Made by a program: the position numbers and the translations under genes. Below are positions 31,320 to 42,312 of a stretch of DNA of 64,000 nucleotides, piece by piece; the first letter of the stretch is position 1, and each line of letters begins with the position of its first letter. The stretch spans positions 1,354,830,323-1,354,894,322 of the forward strand of contig NC_090444.1 of assembly GCF_031143425.1 (NCBI RefSeq). Direction: 5' to 3'. Source of the DNA: Pleurodeles waltl. Taxonomy: Eukaryota > Chordata > Amphibia > Caudata > Salamandridae. The notes beneath the pieces were generated by a model, which did not search any database, was not told where the DNA came from, and saw only the letters and a list, made by a program, of their open reading frames with translations.

Positions 31320-32633
31320 TCAAAATGGTGCTACCCAAACTCCCTCTTTATTCTTTCTGCATGCGCCCCCCCTCCATTCTTCTAATTCTTTCTCCCCAGC
31401 CTGCTGTTGAACACTTTTGGGATCAAAGTTTGCACTTTCTTCCTTAGCCAATAGGCCAGGAGTGAACTGTACCATTTCATAGTCACACCCACTTAGGGCT
31501 AGCCTTCTTGCTTGTTTGTCAACAAGTGCATTCCCTATGGAAATGTAATCCCTAGCGGAGGTGTGAGCTGTACATTTTACAATTGCAATCCTTTTGAGCA
31601 GGAGTAGAGCTTCCAACAAATCAGCAATCAATGATGCATGTTGTATGTGTTGGCCAGCCGAGGTGAGGAATCCCCTCATTGCCCACAACTGGCCAAAGTC
31701 GTGTGTGACCCTGAAAGCATATTGTCTGTCTGTGTAAATGTTTGCCGACCTTCCTTCTGCCAACCTGCATGCTCTTGTAAGTGCTATTTATTCTGCTGCC
31801 TGGGCACTTTTTATTGTCGGTAACCTTCCTCCTTCCAATAATCTTTTGGCCGCCCCTACAGCATACGCGGCCGACAGCATCCCAGTGTGGTACTTAATGC
31901 ATGACCCATCGACAAACAGATCATCCTCTGCATCTGGGAACAGGGTGTCTCTGATGTCTGGTCTCACCTTTGTGTGCCTATCGACTGCTATCATGCAGTC
32001 GTGAAAAGAGTTGTCTGTGGAAGGGTCATCATGATCATGCTCCGTAGACAGAAGGTAAGAGGGGTTCAATGTGGTACACCTCTTAATCATTATGTGTGGT
32101 GCCAGCAATGTTAGCTCATACTGTGAGAGGCGAGCATTTGTTAGGTGTTGAGTCTTGGTGGTAGTTAACAATGCTAGAGCAGCTGCTGCTACCGCCCTCA
32201 GGCATGGTGGAAGGTCCGCCGCCACTGGGTCTAAGGTGGCCGAATAATAAACCACCAGGCAGTAGAAGGAGCCATGCTTCAATACCCCCAAAGAGCAGCC
32301 TCCCTTCTCATGACAAAATAGGTGGAATTCCTTGGTGAAATCTGGGAGGCCAAGTGCTGGTGCTGCGCACAGTTCCCTTTTTAACTTTTCGAATGCCTCC
32401 TCACAATCCTCGGGCCATGGTAACTTGTCTGGCACATCCTTGTGTGTGAGGTTCTGGAGTGGGCATGCAATCAGGGAGAAATTAGGTATCCAGTGTCTGC
32501 AGTTACCTGCCACCCCAAGAAAAGCCCTAATTTCCCTCTGCGTTTGTGGCCTTGGGTATTGTGTTATGGTTGCTATCCTGTCTGGCAGAAATCTCCTCGA
32601 TCCTTGGGACAGCTCATGTCCCAAGTATCGCAC
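31320..32633 (-). pseudogene. Retroviral RT connection and RNase H
   Basis: The upstream frame (32,633-31,788) begins MRYLGHELSQGSRRFLPDRI, with QREIRAFLGVAGNCRHWIPN and LPWPEDCEEAFEKLKRELC: the thumb/connection. DLFVDGSCIKYHTG near its end opens the RNase H domain with its first aspartate. The next frame (31,763-31,320) holds NIYTDRQYAFRVTHDFGQLW and ISIGNALVDKQARRLAL with later catalytic residues. A frame break separates them near 31,775. Together they span the tether between RT and integrase. Confidence 0.8.
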
Positions 32634-32715
32634 TTTCGATTGACAGAAGTGTAATTTCTAGGGGGAAAACCTTATGGCCCTTCCTTGCCAGGTGACATAA
32701 TAGGGCCACTGTATC

Positions 32716-33210
32716 TTAAATACATGTCGTCCGTGATGGTGAGGCTAATAATAAATCATCAATGTATTGTACCAACGTAGACCCTTCAAGTAAGTGCATG
32801 GATGCCAAATCTGTTCGTAGTGCACCGGAAAATATTGAGGGGCTATCACATAACCCTTGAAGTAGCCTTTCCCATGTGAGTCTTTTCTGTCTAAAAGTAA
32901 AAGAGAAAAAATCCTGTGGTTCCCTATGGAGAGGCACGGAACAGAAGTCATTGCTGAGGTCTAGCACAGTGAAATTAGTGGCTGTGCTTGTAATGTTGGA
33001 AAAGACAGTGGTCGGATTTAGAACCACTGGGAATGATGGTATGACTGCCTTATTGACTTTTCGCAAGTCTTGTACAAAGCGGTACACCGGGCCCCATCGG
33101 GCCCCTTAGTGGCCTTCTTCACAGGGAGAATCGGAGTATTGCAGGGGCTACTTAATATCTCTAGCAATGTCCCTTTCCTCAGAAGATCCTCTCTTACAGG
33201 GGCTATGCCC
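32716..33210 (-). pseudogene. Retroviral reverse transcriptase, fingers and palm
   Basis: YRFVQDLRKVNKAV (fingers), FTVLDLSNDFCSVPLH (first catalytic aspartate), FSFTFRQKRLTWERLLQGLC and LVQYIDDLLLAS (catalytic DD, about 32,757-32,770) are seen in order. The frame is open for 123 codons, then broken at both ends. 33,088-33,210 continues upstream in other frames. Confidence 0.85.
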
Positions 33211-33573
33211 TACTCCCCATCTTTGGCTATTTTGTATTGAGGTACCTGTGGCAATGATACTCTGGGGCGCAGTGTCACTCGCACTGAAGGGTAATCCAAT
33301 ATCCTCTCCCCATCATTTGGTCCCTGTGCCCAAACCTCGCTAGGGACCGAGTCTTGTAGCTCTCGTGGGAGGCCCTGCACTTGCACTTTTTCTTGGTGAT
33401 CACATTTCATAAATGTCTGTAACACTGTCCTGTTCTCCTTACTTTCTAGAAATATCCCTTCAGGTGAGAAACTGATAGTAGACTGTAACTAGCATAGGAG
33501 GTCCCTTCCCAGCAAATTGACTGGGCAATGTCTACCAAAGATGAATTGATGCTTTACTGTGATGGGGCCTACT

Positions 33574-33843
33574 TTAAATATCAGTGGTTGTGTTAAATAT
33601 TAATTCACAGGTCATCCTGTCATTCCTACAGCTTTTATCTGTGTTCCTGATAGTGGTGCGTCTGGTATGTCGGATGCTTTCAACATTGACCTTGTTGCTC
33701 CTGTGTCCACTAAGAATGGTACTGTTTTGCTCAACACTGTCCCATCTACATATGGGCCCTCTTGATCCACTGATATTACCGGACCCATGAGGTATGTGTC
33801 TGGAGGAGGCGGATATGGGAACACATTCTCCTCCCTGTTCCAT
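33574..33843 (-). pseudogene. Retroviral aspartic protease
   Basis: The frame 33,824-33,612 contains VPFLVDTGATRSML, the aspartic protease active site (DTGA). It lies between the nucleocapsid knuckle and RT as expected. The flap and C-terminal GRD-like region are not clear, and a second overlapping frame shows a frameshift. 33,210-33,573 is the protease-RT junction, where short frames such as PRELQDSVPSEVW occur. Confidence 0.75.
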
Positions 33844-33949
33844 TGTCCAATTCCCGTCCGAGGTGGCTGTGGGAGTTGAGGTGTCTGTGGCCTGTCTTGG
33901 TGTGCGTTATTGGCAGGGGTATTAAATATATTATCAGTGTAAGGAGGGG

Positions 33950-36035
33950 GTGGTGTCTCGTTTTGTTGTCTATGCTGACTCCTACCTCTGTGACACCTTG
34001 CTAAGAGGGGGCATTCTGCTTTCCAGTGTCCCTGTTGGTTGCAGTGGAAACATGCAGAGCCGGGAGGGGGTTGAGAGGATGCTCTTTCACTTTGCCCCTG
34101 ACCCCCGTCGTCTACCTCTCCCCCTGTCCTGGCTATTGCTGTAGAACCACTCCTGTGCCACCATTAACTTTATTTTGTCTCTTTTTGTCTTTCCCTCATC
34201 TGCCTTCTGGCTGCTGCTAATACTTTGTCTATGGGTTACTGTTGCCAGCTTACAAAAGATGTTTGTAAGTGCGTCTGAATGGGCTGTTGTAAGCCATATA
34301 AAAACTTAGTGACAAACGCTGGCATCGTCTCCCCAAGTGGATTTTTCATCCCACTGCTTTGCTGGTATACCTGAAGGAGACCGTCACAATAACTGTTTAC
34401 ACTCTCATTCTTTTCTTGTTTTGTACGTATTATTATTGACCAATCTACCTTTTCTTCTGGCACCTTTCCCCTTATGTATTCCAGTACTTTTTTTCTTGCC
34501 TTTTCTACTTTATCTCCTGGTACACCCATTTTCCCCTCTGTGGCTCCTCTTCTGGCCACCCCACCACTTTCTTGCAATCCTCCCATAAGTCTCTCGGTAC
34601 TATTATATTAAACAATGTATCCAGGTCTTACCAAAGTAACCCTCCCATTGCCACTATCCTATTTAATTCTGTGGACCACTTGTAGGGTTCCTCCCTTAAT
34701 TTGGGGAAGTCTTTAGTGAATCCTATTCCAAGGTATATGGACGTAGGACAGTGTGTGATCCTCTTCCCCTGTAGATAATGTTGGTACTTCTCTAAGGGTA
34801 CAATTTTTACTGTCTCTGAATCTGTTCCTGTTTTTAGGTCCTTGAGAACCTGTGCCTTGTTGATGCCCTCCATCAACTCCTTCCACTTTTGTAACTTTAA
34901 TACTGCATAGTTCAATTTCTCTGTCAGTTTAGTATTGTCCCAGCATTGTAACTCTGTATCTGTAAAGCTTAACTGGGAGGGGTCCCAACTGTACTCCTGC
35001 AGTAGGGAGCCTGCACTCTTGGTGTATTGTATACATTTCTGATGTACTTTGTTAAGGTCTTTATTTATTCTCTGTACGCCCTGGTATCTCTGCAAATGTT
35101 GTCCTTCTCTCAATGAGATCAGTCAGTATTGCACGACATTTTGCGCTGTCTGATTTGAGAAACTTTTTCTTCTGTAACCCAGGAGAGCTACCCGGTGTAT
35201 TCTCCTTCTCCTTTGACTGGTTATTTGATTTGCTGTTCCTCTTGCTCCCTGACATTGCTGAAACTTGTTGTAAAAAGTTTGTCAGGAGGTCAATGTTATG
35301 TTGTGCATGGGGTGCATAGATGCATATGTCCCATATTACCTGCTTCATTTCCTCTATTCCCTTGTCATTATCCCCAGGGCATCTTGGAACCTCTGCTTTT
35401 AATTTTTTTTAACAGGGGTGGCTCTTTTGCTTCCTTTGTTGAACTTTATTCAAATAATTGTTTGCTAATCTTGCTCAGTGTTCATGCAGCATGGGCTGCT
35501 TCCTCTTTTATTTCCTGCAGCAACAGATAGTCTGTCACAGGCTTGAGTTCTGTCTTTCGTACTTCCTCTTTTACCAGGTGCTGTGCCAAGGCACAGGCTG
35601 CCGCCTTCTGAGCTGAAGACAGCTGAAAGAGGTTTTGTCCCCGCTGCTGAGTACTCGAGCTGTTCTTTTTTAGCAGACCCTTCTTTCTTGTTGCTATGCC
35701 CTAGCCTCCCCATCAGTATGTCTTTTATGAGTGGGTCCTCCCTCTCCTCCTCTTTCATCCCCTGTACATCTTTTCTCTCCATCCCTCCAATTTTTTCCCC
35801 CTTTTTTCTCAGAATAAACCCCTTTTTTCAATTCCAACAACTCTTTCTGCACTTTCTCTTTCACATCACTAGCCGTACGCAATTCACACAACACAGTGTC
35901 CCACCCCCAGAAGCCTTCCCATTCAAAACTTATCTTTGTCCCTTTGAGAATCAGCATCTGTCGCAAATATGACAACTTATTCATGTCATATGTGCCAGTC
36001 TCAGAAAACTGCAAATCTGGTCTCCTGGACGTCAA
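33950..36035 (-). pseudogene. Retroviral gag (matrix-capsid-nucleocapsid), fragmented
   Basis: Frames at 36,035-35,694, 35,348-35,061, 35,113-34,628 and 34,586-34,236 together form a gag. The last two look like capsid (YKWSTELNRIVAMG; then EYIRGKVPEEKVDWSIIIRT and MPAFVTKFLYGLQQPIQTHL, the latter near the major-homology end). A CCHC zinc knuckle CFHCNQQGHWKAEC lies at about 34,011-34,055. The stretch 35,470-35,810 reads as lysine/glutamate-rich low-complexity coding. At least four frameshifts. Gag would have formed the particle and packaged the RNA. Confidence 0.7.
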
Positions 36036-36100
36036 CTTATGCCATTTGTCAAGGAACAGTAATGTACTTAAGTCCTTGTTTAACAGCTACGTGATGCACT

Positions 36101-38462
36101 GGGGAATCTTATAGGGGGGCCGGGGTTTTGGGTATCCAAATGTTCCTTACTAAGAGGGTTCCCCATGACTTATTTGCAACTGTCTCTTAGGATGCTACAC
36201 AAACAATTCAGTTATACTTGACGTGGTAAACAAAAAGGATGTCAGATGGCTGTCCTTGGCGCTCATTCCCAGTAAAACATGAGGGAGTAGAGAGTGGATA
36301 TTTCATGCAATCAGGTAGTCACCTGCCAACAGCATTTGTTATTAGTGAAGCAGAAGGTGCATTTCAATCGTACCATGCTGCACTGTTCCTGGTTCACTGT
36401 GAGCATCCACAAGTTGGAAATAGGTAGTGGCCAAATGTGCTGTTTCACTGGTGTTCTTATGGCTAGAGAGAGATGACTGAAAGGTGAGGAAAGAAGTTCA
36501 GGACTCTCTTGCTATCCTGCCCAAACGTAGGGGTGGCTGTGTAGAATTTAAACCCAGCCCAAATTCATGGGGCAACACACAGGCGAGGATTAGGTGGTGA
36601 ACTCTACACACAATTACAATCAGGCCAACATAACACGAAAAGCGGGGGCTGTCCCTGAACCGTGACAGTGCCTCCTACCCTTTGCACTGGTGACTGCTAA
36701 CAATGGAGTGCCCTGGACAGGAGTCGTAATGATAATCATAAGCATAATCTTTGGTCCTGGTATAATAGCATCCTTCGTCCGACGGTTTGTACTGTGTCAA
36801 TATACCCCTTTTTATTTCTTCAGCCTCATCTACCAGGAACCCACCCACATCCACTCTCATGTATACATTTTGAACTCATTAATATCATACCACGCCGTAT
36901 GTAATATATTCAGGAGTCACCCATACTCACACGCCATTCAAAATATTGCACAATCTACAGGTGGCACGCAAATAAACACCAATCTGTATAAAACAAACAG
37001 TAATCACAGAACTTCAATGTAATCAATAAGACAAAAAACATCAAAGAGCCAGGCACCACCTGCCCGCACCACTAGAGTGGAGAACTATTACTCAACAACA
37101 CCTGGGCACCACCTGCCCCCTATACTGGGGTGGAGAACTACCACCCCCTCCGGCCAGAGTATTCCTCCCCAGCTCATCTGGCTGGAGGTGACAGTGCCTT
37201 GCACCCCAACCCCTCCCGATTGGAGGCACTGGCTTCACAGCTCCTCCAGCTGTGACCCTAGACAACTCCTCCAGCAGTCTACCACATGCAGCCCCACCGG
37301 CTGGCGTTAACCACAAAGGACGTCCATATCAAATGCTTAATTATGAAGAGAAAAGGAATTACACACTTAAAAGAAACGGAGGGAGGAAATGCTGCAAAGA
37401 GACAGAAACAATGATATTAATACAAAATTCCAGAATCCCGTGAGTGGCGAATGGCCACCAACGGGAAGTCCAGAGCAACCACTGGAGAGGGGCTAGAACT
37501 ATTGGCATGCCAGCGAAGGCAAAAGAGGAACATGACAAGAAAGAAGGACAGGTTCAGAGGAACAGAAAATATCCAAATAATCACCAACTCTATTAAAAAC
37601 CTAATATGGTGCTTCACCACTACCCCCCTTTTCCTCTTTTTTTTGTGTCACCAAAACCCACACATGAGTAGCAAAAGAAAGCTACATGAGAGGTGACCAA
37701 GGAAGTGACAGATACTCACGACAGCCCCGGCTCCCTGTCCAGGAAGGGCCTCTGCAGCACTCGGGGAAAACCCACGGGTGCCGGTCCCCTCCTACACAGA
37801 GCTGGTAGCCGGGCTGGGAGACCATCAGTCCGAACACTGCATTCTTCACTAAGATGTGGAAGCCAAATCAGCTCAGCTCAGTTCTGCTCAGAAACCAAAG
37901 ACCAGCCTGCTCCTTAGATAAAGTAAAGTAAATTAGGACATGTACATGGAGACTGAACAGCCTGGGAGATCAAGCCCGAACAGTCTAAAGAAGGAAGTAA
38001 TACATGATCTTTTATACTATCAAACCACAAAGAAGTTCGTACATTTCATTGGTTCTTGACATTGACGTATGATCTTTTCTTCAATATTGCTAAAGGTGTT
38101 ACCATTAATTCTTCAAAACGCACAATATATAGTGAACTAAAGCATAGACAAGGAAATTACAGAACATGTCCTACGTGTCTAATATTGCATGATACATTTT
38201 CTACAGAACTGAGAACAGCCCGTACGCAGGATGGTATATTTCTCAAGAAGTATTGCTTCAGCTAGCAGGCAATGATATTTCATGGTGGCTGTCCTAATAA
38301 CAAGCCTGGCAACATAATGCGTTCCGATCAACAGTAAAATATATCAGTAACCATAGTTCATGCTGGTTATGAGTTGTTCAACAGAAACAGGCCTAGTTGT
38401 CATTCGGTATCACAGGGCCCAACAGGCCCAAAATGGGTCCCAGGAAAATGTGATTCCACATC
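36101..38462 (-). other. Probable ERV leader and LTR region, boundaries not found
   Basis: By position this should hold the 5' leader and 5' LTR of the minus-strand retrovirus. I see a purine-rich tract on the minus strand at 37,620-37,645 (GAGGAAAAGGGGGG), a TATA/CCAAT pair at 38,012-38,052, a donor-like GTCGTGAGTATC near 37,720, and a cluster of small hairpins and GGCACCACCTGCCC repeats at 37,047-37,320. No primer-binding site or TG..CA boundary was convincing. It may contain more than one element. Confidence 0.35.
38012..38052 (-). promoter_or_regulatory. Candidate promoter: TATA and CCAAT boxes
   Basis: On the minus strand AACCAATGAAATG (about 38,052) is followed about 30 bases later by AGTATAAAAGATC (about 38,018). 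The order and spacing suit an LTR or cellular promoter reading toward the retroviral gag. Confidence 0.4.
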
Positions 38463-38731
38463 ATCAGTGTTCAGGCCAGCATGTATGGCTTAGGAGTGTT
38501 TTAGGACAGATGGTGAATGGGAAAGCCCATACTGTGTCTTTTGCCTCCAAATCTCTCAAAACTGCTGCAATGAATTATAGCACTATCGAAAGAGAAGCAT
38601 TAGCATGTGTATGGCCTGCTCAAAAATGTAAATCCTATCAATGGAGTACTAACTTTGACATTTTTACAGACCATAAACCATTAGTTTATTTGTTGAATGG
38701 AAATGGACGTGGCAATGTTTCTGCTCTGTGA
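38463..38731 (+). pseudogene. Gypsy RNase H, resuming after the interruption
   Basis: VQASMYGLGV with a frame slip, then GQMVNGKAHTVSFASKSLK and MNYSTIEREALACVWPAQKC, then FDIFTDHKPLVYLLNG. These are the N-terminal aspartate region, the catalytic glutamate helix and the TDHKPL block of gypsy RNase H. It picks up where the RT at 30,676 stops, supporting one element split in two. Confidence 0.8.
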
Positions 38732-38879
38732 TCAGACTCATATCAGCTGCAGGAGTATGATAATTTCTTTAAGCATTTGAAAGGGGGGGGCACATTTGAG
38801 GGCAGACTGATGCTCCAGAATGCCTCTTAAAGAGTTTTCTTGGGATGACAATGATGAGAACGAACAAATGTGCATTGTA

Positions 38880-39880
38880 GTTCTTATTGATGATGTAAGT
38901 GACTGTGACAAAAATGTTTTTGGAACTAGATTGGTTCAAAGCTGCTGAATTAGATGATGTTCTCACGGAAGCGACTAAACATATCAGGGTAGTCTGGCCA
39001 AGGGACTGTTGTCCCACTTTGGAACTTCAAGCTTATTTGCATGTGGCCTCTGAACTTACTTGTGAAAATGGGATTCTATTGAGAAAATATTGGTTCATTC
39101 CACCAATTAACTTGTGAGCAGGTCTCCTTAGAAATGGTCATACTGGGCATTTAGGGGTTTGTTCCACATGCAAGAAATTGCATTAGTTTCACTGGTGGCC
39201 AGGCATGGCCAATGTAGTTCGTAGGTTAGTGGATACCTGTCCTAAGCGCCTAGTCTAGATAAACATTGGAAAGTACATGAAAACCTGTTATGTTGTTTAG
39301 ATCTTTCTAAAGGACCCTGGAAGAAAGTATCTCTTGATTTTTCAGGTCCTTTTTATATCACTACCTGGAAATAATAAATTCTTGATTGTGTTAGTGGATG
39401 ACTACTCCAGATTGATTTTCTATTCTTCTGTTGATTCGGCTTCCACAAAAAGTGCTTTGAAATTCCATGAGAAAATCTTAATTCTTGAAGGTCCTTCCAA
39501 GAACATTGTCACTGACAATGGGGCCCCCTTTTCCTGTCAAGAGATGAGATGTTTGACTTTCTTGCTTCATGAGATATAGAGCACTTACAAATCTCACTTT
39601 ATAGTCAGGTCTCTAATGGACTGGTTGAGGGGGCACATCATATTCTCAAAGACAGGATACAAACTAGCTTGTCTTCTGGCCTTTGTGTTGACAAGTATCT
39701 CAAAGAAAGGTTTTTGTCTTATGTTACCACGCCACACTCTGCCACTGGGATTACTCCCATTAGATTATTAAGGGGTAGGGATCCCAATGTATTTATTCTT
39801 CCCAATTGGTGGACCTCATCAAACTCACACAGAATTGATGTAGCAGGTTCCAGTGAAAAAAAATGAGGTCTCCTTTGGAA
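38880..39880 (+). pseudogene. Gypsy integrase
   Basis: In order across three frames: LELDWFKAAELDDVLTEATK, NGILLRKYWFIPP, GHTGHLGVCSTCKKLH with WWPGM (zinc-binding HHCC region), KFLIVLVDDYSRLIFYSSVD (first catalytic aspartate region) and NIVTDNGAPFSCQEM (second aspartate). Degraded sequence then leads to TTPHSATGITPIRLLRGRDP, typical of the region after the third acidic residue. Stops and shifts occur near 39,117, 39,255, 39,579 and 39,866. Confidence 0.8.
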
Positions 39881-40443
39881 CGAAAACAGAATATGAGCAA
39901 AGTTTCCTTTGACAGCACAATTTTTTTTTTAAACATTACGTTCTGAAGTAGGACTTTGGGTCCTCATCAAGAAACCCACTAGGGTGCGTGAAGGGATTTC
40001 CAGATTTTCACCTCCTGTAAAATAACAAGAGTTTCTAAATACTGAGTTCTTTTATGTGAAAAACAGTGGAGGAACAAGAGTCAAGTATTGCCTATTTCTG
40101 ATTCCCAGGCAGAAATTATTATGCAAACTCAAAGAAGTGGGCTTACTGAAAATATAGCTACTGATATTGGTGTGGATCTTGGCACAAGTGTGGAGGCCGA
40201 TCTCAGTCTTAAGACTGCCTCTGTGGAGATGTTATTACTGACAATACCTATTTCTTTTTACTTGACTATACTTCAAATCAGAGTAATCCTAATGTTGTTT
40301 CTCCCACCTCCGGTCTTAATTCTCCCACGTCCACTATGGGGAATAATTCTGTGTCTAGGAATGTTCAAAAAAGTGCTGAAGTATTCCGTGGCAAAACTTG
40401 TGGTGGTCATGCCATAACATTGCCAGCAAAACTCAAAGACTAT

Positions 40444-40599
40444 GGCCCGTATTTATACTTTTTTTGCGCCGCATTTGCGTCGTTTTTTGACGCAAAAACG
40501 GCGCAAACTTGCAAAATGCCATTGAATTTTGTAGGTTTGCGCCGTTTTGCGTCAAAAAGCGGCGCAAATGCGGCGCTAAAAAAAGTATAAATACGGGCC
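40444..40599. mobile_element. 156-bp palindromic Harbinger-type short element
   Basis: It starts GGCCCGTATTTATAC and ends GTATAAATACGGGCC. The two halves are nearly perfect inverted copies of about 78 bases built of GCGCCG, TTTGCGTC and GACGCAAAA blocks. TAT flanks both sides (40,441-40,443 and 40,600-40,602). Termini match the larger elements at 54,888 and 60,691. CpG content is far above the surroundings. It inserted between the gypsy pol end and the polypurine tract. Confidence 0.85.
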
Positions 40600-40643
40600 T
40601 ATGTAACCTTTTAATTTGTTATTTTGGTGGGAGGAAAAGGGGG

Positions 40644-40920
40644 TGATGTTGTGTGTTAATTCTCTTTCATTATTGTATACACATTCTTATCTCCCTGAAT
40701 GCTTTCTTCAGTGTGTCACGTTTTTAATTCCCATTCTGTATTCCATTTTCTGCATTTCCTCAATGAGACCTGTGTTCTACTTCCAGAGGTCATTTGTTCT
40801 GTGAGATCAGTTAACGCTGATCTTTTAGACTACCTGGACACCTTCAGGTCATGGGCTCCTTGACTGAATAAATATACTTTATGTATACTTCACAACACCT
40901 GAAGCATCCTGCTTTCCACA
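40644..40920 (+). repeat. Gypsy 3' LTR with preceding polypurine tract
   Basis: GGTGGGAGGAAAAGGGGG (40,626-40,643) is a polypurine tract of the kind that primes plus-strand synthesis, directly followed by TGATGTTGTGTG. The following about 130 bases match 29,600-29,740. AATAAATATACTT near 40,867 is a polyadenylation signal. A plausible CA end is TTTCCACA at about 40,920. Confidence 0.6.
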
Positions 40921-40921
40921 G

Positions 40922-42307
40922 TCATGTTGAAGTGAGGGCATGTCACAGGAAAGCACGTCTTCACACAGGGGCAGCACACTCACAATGCACACACTCAGTT
41001 ATCAGATCCATTCTCCAAGTGCTCAAGCACTGTTGAAGCATTGCTCGAAGTGTAATTACATCCCAATATTTAGTAAATAACCCCTTGACAAGCATAAAAG
41101 GGCAGCCACCAGTCAATTAAACACAGAACTCACAGTCATACCTCTATTGAATCGCGGTTGATGCAATGGTCAGGTACAATGCTGAAAAATCATTAGATGT
41201 GGATTAGTTTGTCTCGTTTAATGGCTTCGTCTAAGGTTGTTTTCATCAGCATCAGATGAAGGGAAATGTTTTGCAGTGGTGATGCATACAGGGGAAGCTT
41301 GGTGTATAATGAATATGTATAATGATGCTGAACTGTAGGAACAATTGTTTAAAAGTATGCATGTGAATTGTTTGAATATTTGACTGAGTTTACAATGAAA
41401 ATGTATAATACTGTATCATTAATTACTCCTAAATGTCCTTTTACCTCTGATTGCAAAAGCAAAACAAAGGCTATTTTATAATGCTTCAATGGCACATAAC
41501 TGTAACAAAATCAAAACCATCCATCTAGACCCTCACTATATGCTCATATGACTGTTGCAGCCCCAAGATCGGATTGGATGCTCTCCTATCAGCCCAACTT
41601 CCAGGACCACATCACTTCACATAACCAAAGCAGCTGCAGCTTTAGAAGGGTTTATGATTCACACAGACCATTTGACTTCTTGTCATGCTGAGGATGAAAA
41701 TGGGTCAACCTGGGAGAACACACTGATGTACATCTTGTGCCTTTTCTAGAGCTGGTCATTGTCTTGGACCCATGCAACCCCAATGGATGCTTGAAACAGG
41801 ACTGTTAGGTACAGGTAGAAGTAGAGTTGGAGGCAGAGAAGTAAAACAAGTACTGTGTGCCTGGTGCCCTTGGAGTGAATGCTTGCCTGGCACCAACCCA
41901 TTTTGCCCCTTTCATTTAATATGCAGTGACACCACAGTGCTGGGCTCCTTAAGGCGTGGAAATTGTGCCTATGGCTCAATTCTATTTTTTTCCCTTAAAA
42001 AGGCCACCCCACAAACTGAGTTTCTCTGTGTGTCAGTATCTTCTTTCTTACCTCCTCCACATAGCCCTCCCATTCTCTTCAGACATATGTGAGGTTCCAT
42101 CAGCGAAGTTAGAAGGAAAATAATATGGAGAAAGGGTTCTCAGACTTACATGTAATTTTTTTTAAATGTTGGCTCTGAGAAGGCAATTAACACTGCATGA
42201 AAAATCTTCCAGAATGTTTCACATAAAGATCTGATTTTACAATTTCTGTGAGAACTGCACTTTGCTTCTGTTTTATCCTTTCTTGATTGTTTTATTTATC
42301 TATCTCT
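40922..42307. other. No gene or known repeat recognised
   Basis: About 1.4 kb of moderately A/T-rich DNA without coding frames of note, RNA genes or inverted termini. May be ordinary intergenic or very old repeat sequence. Confidence 0.3.
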
Positions 42308-42312
42308 ATGGC

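Larger units (their letters stand above)
30690..36100 (-). mobile_element. Endogenous retrovirus gag-pro-pol remnant, no env
   Basis: Minus-strand order from 36,035 down is gag, CCHC nucleocapsid, protease, RT, RNase H, integrase, ending inside the integrase at about 30,690. No env and no 3' LTR follow, so the 3' part is deleted. The genes carry many stops and frameshifts. A single CCHC knuckle and a YIDD RT motif are seen. Class is not resolved (gamma/epsilon-like is a guess). The 5' leader and LTR should lie in 36,100-38,460. It sits antisense within the plus-strand gypsy element. Confidence 0.8.
29400..40920 (+). mobile_element. Ty3/gypsy retrotransposon split by an antisense retroviral insertion
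   Basis: Plus-strand parts are an LTR-like region (about 29,490-29,740), RT (29,840-30,676), then after a 7.8-kb interruption RNase H (38,463-38,731), integrase (38,880-39,880), pol tail to about 40,430, a short DNA element (40,444-40,599), a polypurine tract and a 3' LTR (40,644 to about 40,920). The RT stops at QPFVSG and the RNase H domain resumes in the expected place. Gag and protease are missing between the 5' LTR-like region and RT, so the element was already deleted or recombined there. Confidence 0.75.
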
